Under the pieces are notes generated by a model. It was not told the DNA's origin. It worked only from the letters and a program-made list of their open reading frames with translations, and did not search any database. The position numbers and the translations under genes are program-made. Below, piece by piece: positions 1 through 10,356 of a DNA stretch of 64,000 nucleotides. How positions within the stretch are numbered: the stretch's first letter is position 1; each line of letters begins with the position of its first letter. The stretch is from Hydrangea macrophylla (taxonomy: Eukaryota; Streptophyta; Magnoliopsida; Cornales; Hydrangeaceae): NCBI GenBank assembly GCA_033977485.1, contig CM066993.1, positions 32,094,501-32,158,500 of the forward strand, in the 5' to 3' direction.

Positions 1-1347
1 CATCAGATTTGCATGAATCTGACACTTGTGACACCTTCTAACATATTCGCAACAGTCTTTGTCCAAGGTCGTCCAATAATACCCCTATCGGATGATCTTC
101 TTTGCCAGCATGTGCCCATTCATGTGGGGCCCACACACTCCCTCATGTATTTCCTCCATCATTCTTTTAGCTTCCTTCCCATATAGGCACTCCAAATTGT
201 ACCCGGCATAGGATTTCTTCCATAGCTTATCTGCATAAATCACAAATTGAGTGGCGAATCGTCGAATCTCCTTTCTGTCCTTCTCTGAGGCTCCTTCGGG
301 GTATTCTCCTTCTTTGATGAACTTCCACACATCTTCATACCAAGGCACTTCATCTTCTCTTTCTATGACTGCGATCATTTCAAATGATGGTTGATTCCTC
401 ACTTCTATGGACAGCGGGATCATGGTAGTTTTGGAGGGGATTTGAATCATCGATGCTAAAGTGGCCAAGGAGTCGGCTAGTTGGTTTTCTTCACAAGGAA
501 GGTGGTAAAAAGAAATCTTCTTGAATCGCGCTTTCAGACTTTCCAGGTAATCGTGGTAAGGTCTCAATTTCTCATGCTTTACCCTCCAATCCCATTGGAC
601 TTGGGATATGATCAAATTGGAATCTCCGAAGACATCAATCTGTTCGACTTTCAAAGCCAAGGCTGCTTCCATCCCAATTATGCACGCTTCATACTCTACG
701 GTGTTGTTGGTTGAGTTATACTTGAGTATGACGACTAACGGGGTAAGGGCCCCATTTGGTGCTATGAGAATGATTCCAACTCCGTAACCTAGTTGGTTGG
801 CTGCTCTGTCGAAGTACATTTTCCACAAGTCATCCTTTACTTCCATTATTCTTTCATCCGGGAACTTAAATTCTCTCTCGTCCTCGGATTCTATAGCGAG
901 GTCGGCTAAAAACTCAGCGACAACCCTTCCTTTCACAGACTTGGCAGTGACATACTTGATGTCGAACTCAGCTAGCATCATGGTCCAGCGAGAAATCCTA
1001 CTGGTCAAGATGGGCTTTTCGAATAGGTATTTTAATGGGTCCATTTGGGATATCAGGATTACAGGGAAGGCTTGCATGTAGTGGCGAAGGCGACGGGTGC
1101 ACCAAACCAAGGCCCAACAGGCCTTCTCTAAGGGCGAATATTTTAACTCATATCTAACCATTCTTTTGCTCAAGTAGTAAATGGCCTTCTCCACGTGCCC
1201 CTCTTCTCCTTCCTGGGCCAACATACACCCCATCGAATCTTCGGATACAGAGAGATAAAGCAACAAAGGTTTCCCTGGTGATGGTGGTGATAGGACAGGT
1301 GGGTTTTGGAGGTAGGTTTTGATCTTATCGAAGGCTTCCTGACACAA
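1..1347 (-). pseudogene. E1 pol: RT-linked RNase H, second (archaeal-type) RNase H and start of integrase zinc domain
   Basis: The reading continues the RT frame after a TAG at 1354-1356. The first 130 residues are the usual gypsy RNase H, recognisable from its paired SKRM and YSPLEKAC blocks. About residue 180 starts a second RNase H with YFDRAAN, VEYEACIIGMEAAL, FGDSNLI and QLADSLATLA, supplying the D-E-D-D acidic set; the usual glycine after the first Asp is Arg. A TAG at 85-87 interrupts the frame, after which the H2C2 integrase zinc finger begins (CHKCQIH at the window edge). A dual RNase H is the signature of Tat elements. The frame is inactive as it stands unless the stops are bypassed. 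Confidence 0.85.
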
Positions 1348-1353
1348 GGTATC

Positions 1354-2229
1354 CTACTCGAACCTCTCTCCTTTTTTGAGTAACTTAAATAGCGGGTCGT
1401 AGGTCAAGGTGAGTTTAGAAATGAAGCGGTTGATGAACTGTATTCTCCCCAAGAATCCTCTCAGTTCTTTCTCACTTTTTGGTGGGCTCATTTTGGTTAT
1501 GGCTTTTATCTTGGTGGGGTCCACCTCTATTCCCCTCTGAGTAATGAGAAATCCCAATAATTTTCCAGTAGTGACTCCGAACGTGCATTTTTGCGGGTTT
1601 AGCCTTATTTTGAACTCCCTCAATCTCTCGAAGAACTTTCTCAAAGCCTCTAGGTGCCCTCCCCTCTCTTTGGATTTCACAATCATGTCATCCATATATA
1701 CCTCCACCTCTTTGTGGATCATGTCGTGTAGTAAAGTGGTGGCAGCCCTCTGATAGGTCACACCCGTATTCTTGAGTCCAAATGGCATGACCCTATAGCA
1801 ATATGTCCCCCACGGAGTGATGAACGTGGTTTTCTCCCTATCCTCTGGTGCCATGAGGATTTGATTATACCCAGAGAATCCATCCATGAAAGATAGAAGC
1901 TCGTGCCCCGCAGTGCTATCAACCAACACGTCGATGTGGGGTAATGGAAAATCGTCTTTAGGGCTTGCTCTGTTTAAATCTCTAAAATCAACACAAACCC
2001 TAACACGACCATCCTTCTTTGGGACAGGCACAATGATGGAGATCCACTCAGGATACTTGGTGACCATCAAGAATCCAGCCTTTAATTGCTTTTCAACCTC
2101 CTCTTTTACTTTAAGTGCTCATTCTGACCTCATTCGCCTCAATTTTTGTTTTATGGGTTTTGAATTGGGAAAGAGAGGAATGTGGTGCTGAACTATTTTT
2201 GGATCAATACCTGGTATATCATTATAAGA
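1354..2229 (-). pseudogene. E1 reverse transcriptase
   Basis: Ty3/gypsy RT that copies element RNA into DNA within the virus-like particle. Visible blocks are KKDGRVRVCVDFRDLN, SFMDGFSGYNQI, the active-site YMDDM and LGFLITQRGIEVDP. The N-terminal part before 2070 is split by TGA codons at 2230-2232 and 2119-2121. Both stand where related elements carry tryptophan, so each looks like a G-to-A change in a TGG codon. A TAG at 1354-1356, again in a Trp-like context, separates it from RNase H. The frame is otherwise continuous with gag. Confidence 0.87.
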
Positions 2230-3003
2230 TCATGCAAAGACATCTTTGAATTCATTTAATAGATTGATTAGTTCTTTGCTTTCTTCATTGCTAAGCGTTG
2301 AGCCAATAAAAACATTTTGAGGGTTGTCTTCATTTCCCAGATTAATTGTTAGGGTGTTCTCTATGATTTTGCATGCAAATTCATTTTCTTTTTCAACAAA
2401 TTTTTGCAATTCATTAGGTATTTCGCATTCACCACATTCATTAAGCACATTCGAGTAGGCAGAATTAGTCATACTTTCATTGATTTTGTTAGGAGTGATT
2501 ACAACTGACATAGCAATAGTGAAATGCCTCATTTGGGCCATTACAGACTCTGGGTGAGGGGAATACTTATCACTAGACTCAAAGACCCACTCCTTGTAGA
2601 CTCCCTGCTTGAGCTCCATAGTGTTACAACCTGGCAGTCCCCCGGTTTCTGTCTTCTTTTCCTTTTCCGGCTTCGGCTCTTCTTCCAGTGCATCCTCATC
2701 ATTCCCCTCCTCAACCTCGACTTCCAGGACCTTGTCTTTTTTCCCTTTTCCTTTGGCTTTTACCCCTCCTTCGCGTAATAGGTTCTACATGACCGGTTCA
2801 TCCAGTACACCAATCCAATCGTTGACGGTAACAGACTTTTCAGGCATTTGCAGAAATGGGTCTTTGTACTTGGATAATTCATGGGAGAAAAATATCTCGA
2901 ACCCCGGCTTTAGACATTTGTCTTTCTGGTCCATCCATGGTTCTGGGAAGCCGCAGAAGGGGAAATCTTCTCCTTCCTTTACGAAGTAACTGTTGAGTGT
3001 TTT
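2230..3003 (-). pseudogene. E1 linker between the G-patch region and RT
   Basis: In-frame reading between the G-patch-like region and the RT palm. The upstream half is Lys/Glu-rich and low in complexity (about 2640-2770). The downstream half has the LINLLNEFKDVFA block that precedes RT in Tat elements. Stops lie at 2785-2787 (TAG), 2230-2232 (TGA) and just upstream at 3004-3006 (TAA). It has no catalytic motif and probably serves as a spacer or maturation region. Confidence 0.65.
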
Positions 3004-3300
3004 TTAATAAGGGTCCATTGGTGCATCCGCTGTCTTCTTCTTTGCCCTCAATTCCTTCTTTGTCGGTTGGTACCCCAGGCCGTGAGTGTGAGTCTGAGTC
3101 GGAACGAGCGGGAATTCGGGCATGCCTTGATGATTCTTTCCTAATCCCATGCCTGGGAAGAAACCCATCTTTTTCATTATCCCTACGACCACTGGACTGG
3201 CATACTGATCAAAATGGAGCGGTAGAAACTCTCTCGGCTTTCCCTCTTCCAACATGCTGATGAACTCGAACCCTCCTATTTTTGCTTCTTCTTCTTGCAA
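3004..3300 (-). pseudogene. E1 G-patch-like domain downstream of protease
   Basis: The 98-residue segment contains GIMKKMGFFPGMGLGKNHQG followed by PEF, matching the aromatic/glycine pattern of G-patch domains (G-x2-x-G-x-GLG-x4-G). G-patch domains bind nucleic acid and activate helicases; betaretroviruses have one at the C-terminus of their protease. Here it lies in frame with the protease and ahead of RT, so it would be a Pol domain. The assignment is by motif only. The frame is closed by a TAA at 3004-3006 and separated from protease by a TGA at 3385-3387. Confidence 0.6.
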
Positions 3301-3384
3301 TTGGAGTTCTAAGATCGGCGCGCTTGATGATGCTTCAGATGAACAAACCCAACTGTCCCCGAGGATATCACAAACTTTATTCTC

Positions 3385-4266
3385 TCAGACATACTTAACC
3401 TTTTGATGGATCGTTGACGATATAGCACCCAAACTGTCCAACCAAGGCCTGCCTAGCAACAGGTTGAAGGAAGAGGGGATATCAATGACCTGGAATTCAG
3501 CTTCTTTTCCGAAAGGGCCGATAATGAGATGAAGGAGGACTATTCCCATAACCGTTCTCTGGGTGTTGTCGTAGGCTCTTACCCTTTTCTCAGATGGTGT
3601 AAATGTTGACTCGTCCAGGCCCATTCGCTTAGCCATTCGAAAAGGACACACATTGAGGGCCGACCCATTGTCAACCAGGCAAGCAGGCACGACGTTCCCC
3701 AAGCATTCAACAGTGACATATAATGGTTTGTTACGAACGGGCCCTCCCAGAGGCAAGTCATTTGATGAGAAGGTAATAACCAAAGTTGGGATTTTGTCGA
3801 TCAGCCCTATGAGGTCCTCTAGGGTGGTATCGATAGACACGTCAGATTGGTTCAGAGCATCTAGGACCGCCTGCCTATGGCATTTAGAGGCAATCAGCAA
3901 CCCCCAAATGGTGATATTGGCCTGAGTCTTCTTCATCTGCCTTAGAACCCTGTCTTCTTCCTCTTCTTCATTCATCTTCCCTTTTCCTTTGTCTAGATCT
4001 CTCCCTAGATGATCCTCCTCTAGCTCATGCGGTTTAAAGTGTCTGCCAGACCGAGTTAAATGATTGACTTCTTCCCTTGCCCACAGATTGTCAACTTTTG
4101 AATCAACTTTCAAAGTACCCTCCACCACCTCTGTTTCTTTGTCGCTCTCGTACCAAAGATCATCTTCTACCTGGTTCTCATCTCGACTGTCACTCCCTTG
4201 AATCCACCAGTCTGACTGTCCCATTTCATTCTCCTTTGGCTGATCCTTCAAAGTACAGATTGTCAA
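3385..4266 (-). pseudogene. E1 aspartic protease (retropepsin-like)
   Basis: Retropepsin-like protease that would mature the Gag-Pol polyprotein. The active-site loop reads CLVDNGSALNVCP, a DNGS variant of the D-S/T-G triad that is common in plant Tat proteases. The C-terminal LLLGRPWLDSLGA is the retropepsin flap-distal block. An acidic, Glu-rich stretch precedes the domain. The segment is in frame with gag, separated only by the TAG at 4282-4284, and closed by a TGA at 3385-3387. It has no Met start of its own, consistent with expression as a Gag-Pro-Pol fusion. Confidence 0.82.
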
Positions 4267-4275
4267 ATCCTCAGG

Positions 4276-4284
4276 TAGCTGCTA
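4276..4284 (-). promoter_or_regulatory. UAG-CAG-CUA: possible stop-codon read-through signal at the E1 gag/pol junction
   Basis: The gag stop is TAG followed immediately by CAGCTA, which fits the CARYYA context that allows ribosomes to read through UAG in tobamoviruses and in the plant retroelement SIRE1. The frame downstream continues directly into protease. Caution: seven other nonsense codons interrupt the same frame, so this one could be an ordinary mutation. Confidence 0.45.
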
Positions 4285-5697
4285 TGGCTTTCTTGGTGTC
4301 CCGACCTTAGTGATTAGCCTAGACGGATCGAAGGTTGCTTCTTCTATCCCCAAGAGATAAAGGCCCTGCGGTGGTGGCACAGCTCGATGATTCGGAAGCG
4401 GATTTCTAGTAACATTCGGAGTTTTGGTTGGGGGTTCCGAAATTACCTTGTTATCAATGAGGTCTTGAATCTCGTGCCTTAATCTCATACACCTATCCGT
4501 TGAGTGACCCTTCTGCTGATGAAATTTACAAAAGAGGTCCCCTTGAAAATTTGGCAGAAGCGGACTTAGTAGAGGTCGGGGTTCCAACTCACGGAGATGC
4601 CCCTTGGCTAACAACCTATCGAGGGCGGTTGACAGTGACACTCCCAAATCTGAGAACTTCCTTGGTGCTTTATCCCCTCCTCTCCTCGGTGCTATGTCGA
4701 ATTTCCTTTCTGGTCCATTTAGTGCATTGACATCGGTGGGGCCAGAGTGACCTCCCGCTTGTCCTCCGTTGGAACCATAGTTTGGCCTCCTGTACCGGTT
4801 TGGTTGCTCCTCTTTCTTGATTACCCTTTCTTGGATTGCATCCTCTATCCTTGTCCCGACATCAAAAACCTCAGCAAAGGTGTTGATCGACTGGAATCTC
4901 ATCTTTTCTTGGTACACTGGCTGTAGATTCTTCATCAGCATTCGGATCTGGTCCTTCTCAGACGACCTTTGCACCATTTTAGCTGCCTTTCTCCTCCATC
5001 TGCTCAGGTATTCGGCGAATGATTCTTTGTTCCCTTGCCTAGTGGTCTCTAGATCTCGGACAGTGACATCTAAATCTTGATTGTACTCGTACTGTGCCAC
5101 AAACGCTTTGATCACTTCCTCCCACACCCTGGTTTTGCTTGGTTCGAGAGTAAAATACCAGGATAGAGCAGCTCCAGTCAAAGTTTGTTGGAATAGGACC
5201 CCCATCATGGTTGTGCTTAAGCCGCTTGGTTGGAAAGCCCCAATACACATTCTTACATGGCTGCGAGGATTGCCGGTCCCATCAAATTTGTCAAAAATCG
5301 ACATCTTAAACCCAACAGGCAGTGTCTCACGTACTCTGTCATACAACCCTTCTAGTTCCATCAGATAGGTATCAACTCCCTGAGCCTTGCGCATCACCCT
5401 TTCCAACTTCTCTATTTTCTCAGTCAGTAACTTCTCCTTTTCAGCTTTCTCTATGTCCCTGTTGGCCTGTAGTGCATCAGTCCATTGCGCCTCCTGATCA
5501 TCAAACCAATCTCCCTCTCCTCCTCCCAAAGGTGGATCCATAACAGGCGGAACTATACGTGGTGGTCGGCGATTCAGCTCATATATCATCCCCATCATGC
5601 GGTTCATATTTTCGGCATGTCGCCTCATTTGCTCCGCTTGGTGTTCTACCAGTGTTCTTAGCCCAGCCATTTCCTCGTTGTTTCTTTCCTCAGTCAT
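4282..5697 (-). CDS. E1 Gag
   Basis: An intact 471-residue Gag, the structural protein of the virus-like particle. Residues 1-115 include helical, heptad-like segments. The retrotransposon gag domain (about 130-290) is recognisable from FDGTGNPRSHVRMC, LSWYFTLEPS and KESFAEYLSRWRRKAAKM. A Cys-His knuckle of CX2HX4HX4C type (CKFHQQKGHSTDRC) sits near residue 395. The start is the first ATG after a 1.2 kb leader. It ends at TAG 4282-4284, beyond which the same frame continues into protease. Confidence 0.85.
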   Translation of the reverse strand: MTEERNNEEMAGLRTLVEHQAEQMRRHAENMNRMMGMIYELNRRPPRIVPPVMDPPLGGGEGDWFDDQEAQWTDALQANRDIEKAEKEKLLTEKIEKLERVMRKAQGVDTYLMELEGLYDRVRETLPVGFKMSIFDKFDGTGNPRSHVRMCIGAFQPSGLSTTMMGVLFQQTLTGAALSWYFTLEPSKTRVWEEVIKAFVAQYEYNQDLDVTVRDLETTRQGNKESFAEYLSRWRRKAAKMVQRSSEKDQIRMLMKNLQPVYQEKMRFQSINTFAEVFDVGTRIEDAIQERVIKKEEQPNRYRRPNYGSNGGQAGGHSGPTDVNALNGPERKFDIAPRRGGDKAPRKFSDLGVSLSTALDRLLAKGHLRELEPRPLLSPLLPNFQGDLFCKFHQQKGHSTDRCMRLRHEIQDLIDNKVISEPPTKTPNVTRNPLPNHRAVPPPQGLYLLGIEEATFDPSRLITKVGTPRKP

Positions 5698-6935
5698 GTT
5701 AGCGCCTTTTCTTCCTACCAGCCTTGCCGTGGGATCCCTAAACCAGGCTTGACTTGATCTAGATGCTATTTGCGCTCCTACAGCAAATTTTGAAATTTTT
5801 CCTTTTAAAATCTCTTTATCTTCCTTTTATCATTCAAAGACATTTAAACAAAAATCTTCCCTTTTGTATATCACGCGGATGCAATGTATGTGTGCGTGTG
5901 TGTCTACTCTATATGCCAAAAAAGGAGAAAATCCTAATCCCAACACATAAGCACGTAAGCACATAAGATCCTCACCCATGTCAATTGCGCTAATTTCTCC
6001 TCTCATTGTGATCCTTACTACCCTCTCAAAGGTTGGACATTCTAAACTTTTTTTCAAAATTTATTTGAAAAGCATTTTTTTTTATGGTAAAAAGGTTTTT
6101 GAAAACAATGCTTGAGAATGCTTTTGAGGGTGTTAAACATTCTTTTATAAAAATGATTGGGTTTCTATTCCGAAAATCATTTTTCCCAAAATAATTTCAA
6201 GGATTTTCGAATTTATTTCTTGTGAAAGTGGTCAAGTGAAAATATGCCTTAACAAAGGTTAGTTTGGGAATTTTAATTGAAAGGAGAAAAAGATTTTTTT
6301 TGTTTTTTTTTTTTTTTGAAAGGGTGAATGAAAACCTTGGAAAACGAAATTCTTTGGGTAGGGGGACCACATGACCAGATTATCACCGTACTTTTCATGA
6401 ATTTGGATACATACAAGGTCAATGATTCTTAGCTAAACATGATATAAGAAGTATAATCTTATAATCAGGGTTCAGCATGTTCTCCAAATGTCATGTAACA
6501 CGGGGAGAAACTGCTAAAAGGTGATTAAAATATTATACATCTTTCATCATGCGAGTATCATCATCATTTCAAGAAATCCCTTCCGAGCGTACAAAACTTC
6601 CTAGCATATAACCCTAATCAAGAGTTGATTTCCTAAGATTGAAAGGTTCTATAGAAACTACTGTGCAAAAGCTGGGTTTTGGTCACATAAGGGACCCTTG
6701 ACACACATCCGATAGGATGCTTAATATACCAAATCATGGTACGAGATCAAGGGTGATCACACAGTCCCATGATGACTTGACCGACCGGGTTGCCCCGAGC
6801 CTCCAAGGTCATAGTTCCGTGCAATCGACTAGATGGACATGCAAGTGAAATGCAACAGGCACACAAAGATTAATTAATTCGATTAAAAGGACATTTTTCA
6901 AGTCTAATCCTCAAGTGAACCCAAAATCAGAATTC
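5698..6935 (-). other. E1 untranslated leader between primer site and gag
   Basis: No coding potential is seen. The segment has A/T homopolymers (for example near 6295-6318) and ends at the tRNA-derived segment. It is the expected place for packaging and dimerisation signals, but I recognise none. Confidence 0.6.
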
Positions 6936-6985
6936 CTGGTCTGCGAAACCAGAGATTCTGGGTTCGATCCCCAGCAGAGTCGCCA
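6936..6985 (+). other. 50 nt copy of the 3' half of tRNA-Arg with CCA, serving as the extended primer-binding site of E1
   Basis: The plus strand folds as a tRNA 3' half: anticodon stem CTGGT/ACCAG (6936-6940, 6948-6952) with a 7 nt loop (anticodon GCG, 6943-6945), T stem CTGGG/CCCAG (6958-6962, 6970-6974) with loop TTCGATC, 3' acceptor strand CAGAGTC (6975-6981), discriminator G and CCA (6983-6985). It matches plant tRNA-Arg(ACG) as I know it, except that A34 is G and position 37 may differ. Minus-strand elements normally keep only about 18 nt here (6968-6985). Five bases (6986-6990) separate it from the LTR. It has no D-arm or 5' acceptor strand, so it is not a tRNA gene. Confidence 0.88.
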
Positions 6986-9274
6986 GATTATGGATATCGC
7001 AGTTTTTCTTACCCACAGCTTTTCTTTTAAAAATACTTTCTCAAAATCAAATTCAAAACAAATGAGTCGCCACTTAATTTTTTTAAGGAAAATTAAGAAA
7101 CCATTTTAAAGCAGCTGATCTTTTGCGAAACCAAAGATTAAACTAGGTCCGGGGATTATGGAATGAGAAGGGAAGGAGCCCATCGGACTAAAACACCCCT
7201 TCTCATCATATCTTGCGATAGGCCTCTACTCAACATCCTTTTAATTGAATTGTAAATTTAAATGTGCCCTCAACTAATACATACGTATAGATATACATTA
7301 CAAAAGCATGTCTAAAAAGGTGTAAAATTGCAATTGATAAAATGTCATTCAAAAAAAATCACATATTCCAAGGAGCAAGCAATATGATACGCAATAGGGA
7401 ACAAGAGAACTTACCCGGGATCCAGCAGCGATATTAAACGTGCAATGCATACAAACAAAAGAAAATCCTAAAAGAGTCTCTAATCACATATATTCACATA
7501 AGGAAAATCCTAATTCCACGGTGTAGCGCATGAGATTGAAAAATCAATAAAATCAAGAAATTACAATAAACTCGAAAGGAATTCAAGAAGTCGTACCTTG
7601 ATAGTGCTACAAAACAAAGAGTTAGTTCACATGATATACAAGATATGAATTTGGGAATAACAATCCTAAATTTCTAGCTTAAATCTATCAAATGTAATTA
7701 GATCTAAAGCAACTAAATCCTAATTACAAGTGTCAAACCATATGGATGAATATATACATGAACAAGAATAAATTATGAAATACCCAATCATTTAGATCAC
7801 TTAAACTTTGAATTCAAGCTTAATTAAACATGGTTTGACCCTTAACTCATGAAAATATCATCTAAGCCATTATTCATAAGATTGGTTAAAACTATTGCAG
7901 AATTCTGAAAATTGCTGAGAGCAGATCATAACTTTAAAAAAATAAAAAGCATGGATCCCGTGGTTTGATCTTGATGAATTTTGGACACAAGATGCCTCTG
8001 TATGTCTAGGTTCTAAACCAAAAAAGAAATCAAAGTTCCAATGGTTGGATCTCCGGGAATTGGACAAAAATCAGACATCACTTAGTATTCTACAACCTTC
8101 TATCCAGAGTTCATGCACGATTTTCTAAAAATAGCAAAAAAATCAGAAATGCTTTGTTCTTTTTAGGGTGACTTCCTAACACATTAACTACTTAGAAAAA
8201 ATTATTTTGGGTCACAAATACTTTATTAAGGTTCTGATTTACTCATTTCAAAAGAGTGTTATCGTTCTAAAACTCTGGACAGATTGTAGTGGCTTTACAA
8301 AACTCATGACCAAACCACTTTAAAATGAAATCTCCTTAAAACAAAAATTACAGTGGTAAAACATTGTGTTATTGACATTTTCCCATTGGTTTCACTTGAT
8401 TCCAACGGTTAGATTTTGAACTAAAAATCTTTAATCAAAACCGGTTTATGAATCCACTGTTTCATTGTCAAGTTCCACTTTTATTTGTTAACCCCAACTA
8501 TTGAACCATGAAGTTGGACTTAAACTAAACCATTTTTTCCTACCATTTGATGGTCATTGCAGGCTAAAGACCTTTATATTTGTAGATTTCAAATGAAGTA
8601 TGAATGGACTTCATGAAATCTCAAGATAATGAACCTAAACCATGGAGATGGGCTTAGACTCAAAACTACTTTCTCCTACCATTTGATGGTCATTGGAGAT
8701 GAAGATATGACTAATACTCATGAGCCTTGAGCAAACATAGCTAAACACTCATAGGTTTTCAAGAAATATGAAAGGGGATTCCATGAAACCTTAAGTTAAA
8801 GAATCCCAAACCATGGTAGCGGTTTAGATTCACTTACTTACTCTTATATGAGGGATGATCAACCTTGATCCTCATGGGGGAGCACAAGCTCACATGGAAT
8901 CAAAGGATCCAACTCATGAGACTCAAGTGAAGTATGGAAGACTTCCAAGAATCTCGAGAGGGAAGTATAAACAAAAGAAAGAAAAGAAAGAACTAAAAGA
9001 AAAAAAATGCAACTAAAGTTTGCAAGTTCCCTAATAAAACTTCTAAAAAAGGTTAATCAAAAGACCAAAAGTTCAAAAAGAGTGAAGAAAACAAATTGTG
9101 ATTAGAGGATCACCTCCAAACTATCCTCAAAGCCTCTCTCCTTTGAAAATCTTCCAAGCTCTCCTCTCTAGTTTTCCAAAACTCTCTCTTTTCTCTCTTC
9201 AAAGTATGTATTAGTGTAATGGTTTATTCTTCTTGTATGTCGTTGTTGTTGTTGTTCCAAGGAAGATCCTCCTT

Positions 9275-9283
9275 CTTTTATAG
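9275..9283 (-). promoter_or_regulatory. E1 LTR TATA box
   Basis: CTATAAAAG on the minus strand, 0.7 kb into the LTR, with the palindrome arrays upstream of it. Confidence 0.6.
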
Positions 9284-9392
9284 ACAAAATTACCAAGTAT
9301 TTTCAGTGAATTCAAAGTAAAAGACAGGTGTAAATGTCTCATTTAATGGTACAATACGTACTTCCTGAAAATAGACAGACTGCTGCACAGGG

Positions 9393-9708
9393 CGGCAGTC
9401 AAAAATATCTTGCGGCAGTCAGTGGATGCCGCAACGGCACTCTGTGAATGCCGCGGCGGCATTCCATGACTGTCGCGCGGCACTTATTGGGAGCCACGAA
9501 AAATTATTAATGGTCGCGTTTTAGTCAGCCTTACTTTATCAGTTTTTTGTTTTTATCCGCATACACATATGTATTGTACCACAAAATACGGACTGTTAAA
9601 GCAAACGGCAGTCAGAAATTATCGGCGGCACTCAGTAAATGTCGGACCGGCATTCTGTGAGTGTCGTCCGGCATTCACTGAATGCCGTTCGGCACTCACT
9701 GAGTGCCG
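9393..9708. repeat. Two five-unit arrays of about 21 bp palindromic repeats in the E1 LTR
   Basis: Units begin with CGGCA/CGGCR at 9393, 9413, 9435, 9457, 9478 and again at 9606, 9626, 9648, 9669, 9690, so spacing is 20-22 bp. The last two are perfect 9 bp-arm palindromes with a single central base: CGGCATTCACTGAATGCCG (9669-9687) and CGGCACTCACTGAGTGCCG (9690-9708). They lie 110-430 bp upstream of the TATA box. Confidence 0.85.
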
Positions 9709-9993
9709 CAAAATTCTGCCGTGTGCCGATTTTTTTGTTGAACTTCCCCTTTTAGGTCTTTTCCTTCCTCCTTTTTCTTAAAGAAACTTATTTTCGAAGA
9801 TTTTTTCTAAAAGTGATGTTTTATACCTGAATTCTCCTAAATACCTGGTATTTCAATCTATAAAAATTTTACCGTGTTTGGACAACTTTCTGAAGAGCTT
9901 GGAATACTTCGAATCTCTCGGTCATTATCATCATTGGACGTGGAGGTGACGCTCTCCTAAACTTGACGGTCGGTCAAAATCGGGGTGTCTACA

Positions 9994-10356
9994 CCGTGGC
10001 ATCTTAATAGACCTATCGGCCATTTGTAAAGTGACACGGGTCTCCTTAAGCACTCCTAGACCTTGTTGGACATTCGCCAAATACGGGAGAAAATTCACAC
10101 TGGCACCCAAATCAAGGAGTGCTCTATCTATGTAGTGTTGTATACATGCTATAATAGGACAATCAGGGTCCTTGTATTTGGGTGGAACCTCGTTAAGGAT
10201 AACGGAGCTCGTATGTGCAGCCATGTAGGCACTCTTTTTGACGTTAAGCTTTCTTTTAATCGTGCAAAGATCCTTGAGGAATCTGGCATAGGCCGGAACT
10301 TGTTTAATTGCCTCTAAAAGGGGAATATTAATTTCAACTTTATTAAACAATTCCAA
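9994..10356 (-). pseudogene. E2 protease region, truncated by insertion of E1
   Basis: The reading contains VEINIPLLEAIKQVPAYARFLKDLC, PPKYKDPDCPIIACI and the protease loop ALLDLGASVNFLPY, as in Athila-like gag-pro junctions. It is cut after ADRSIKMPR exactly where the E1 LTR begins. The gag-protease element at 31655-40106 keeps the uninterrupted equivalent, which confirms the breakpoint. Non-functional. Confidence 0.8.

Larger units (their letters stand above)
1..9993 (-). mobile_element. Tat-lineage Ty3/gypsy retrotransposon E1, 5' portion (integrase and 3' LTR off the left edge)
   Basis: In minus-strand order this is a 3.0 kb 5' LTR, a tRNA-like primer site, a 1.2 kb leader, then gag, protease, a G-patch-like region, RT, RNase H and a second RNase H, all in one reading frame. 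The second RNase H is diagnostic of the Tat lineage. The element sits inside the protease region of E2: the E2 reading frame breaks exactly at 9994, so the adjacent CCGTG (9994-9998) is the expected target duplication, with its partner off the window. The internal frame holds eight nonsense codons but no visible frameshift over 5.6 kb. Confidence 0.88.
6991..9993 (-). repeat. 5' LTR of E1 (about 3.0 kb)
   Basis: The minus strand begins TGTAGACACCCC at 9993 and ends ATATCCA at 6991, next to the primer site, giving TG...CA ends. The right end is fixed by the interruption of the E2 reading frame. It holds a TATA box, two palindrome arrays and no credible coding sequence. The 3' half resembles the solo LTR at 27885-31103. 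Confidence 0.82.

Noticed and set aside
6936..6985. Functional tRNA-Arg gene
   Set aside because: The D-arm and 5' acceptor strand are missing, CCA is encoded, and it sits exactly at the primer-binding position next to an LTR.
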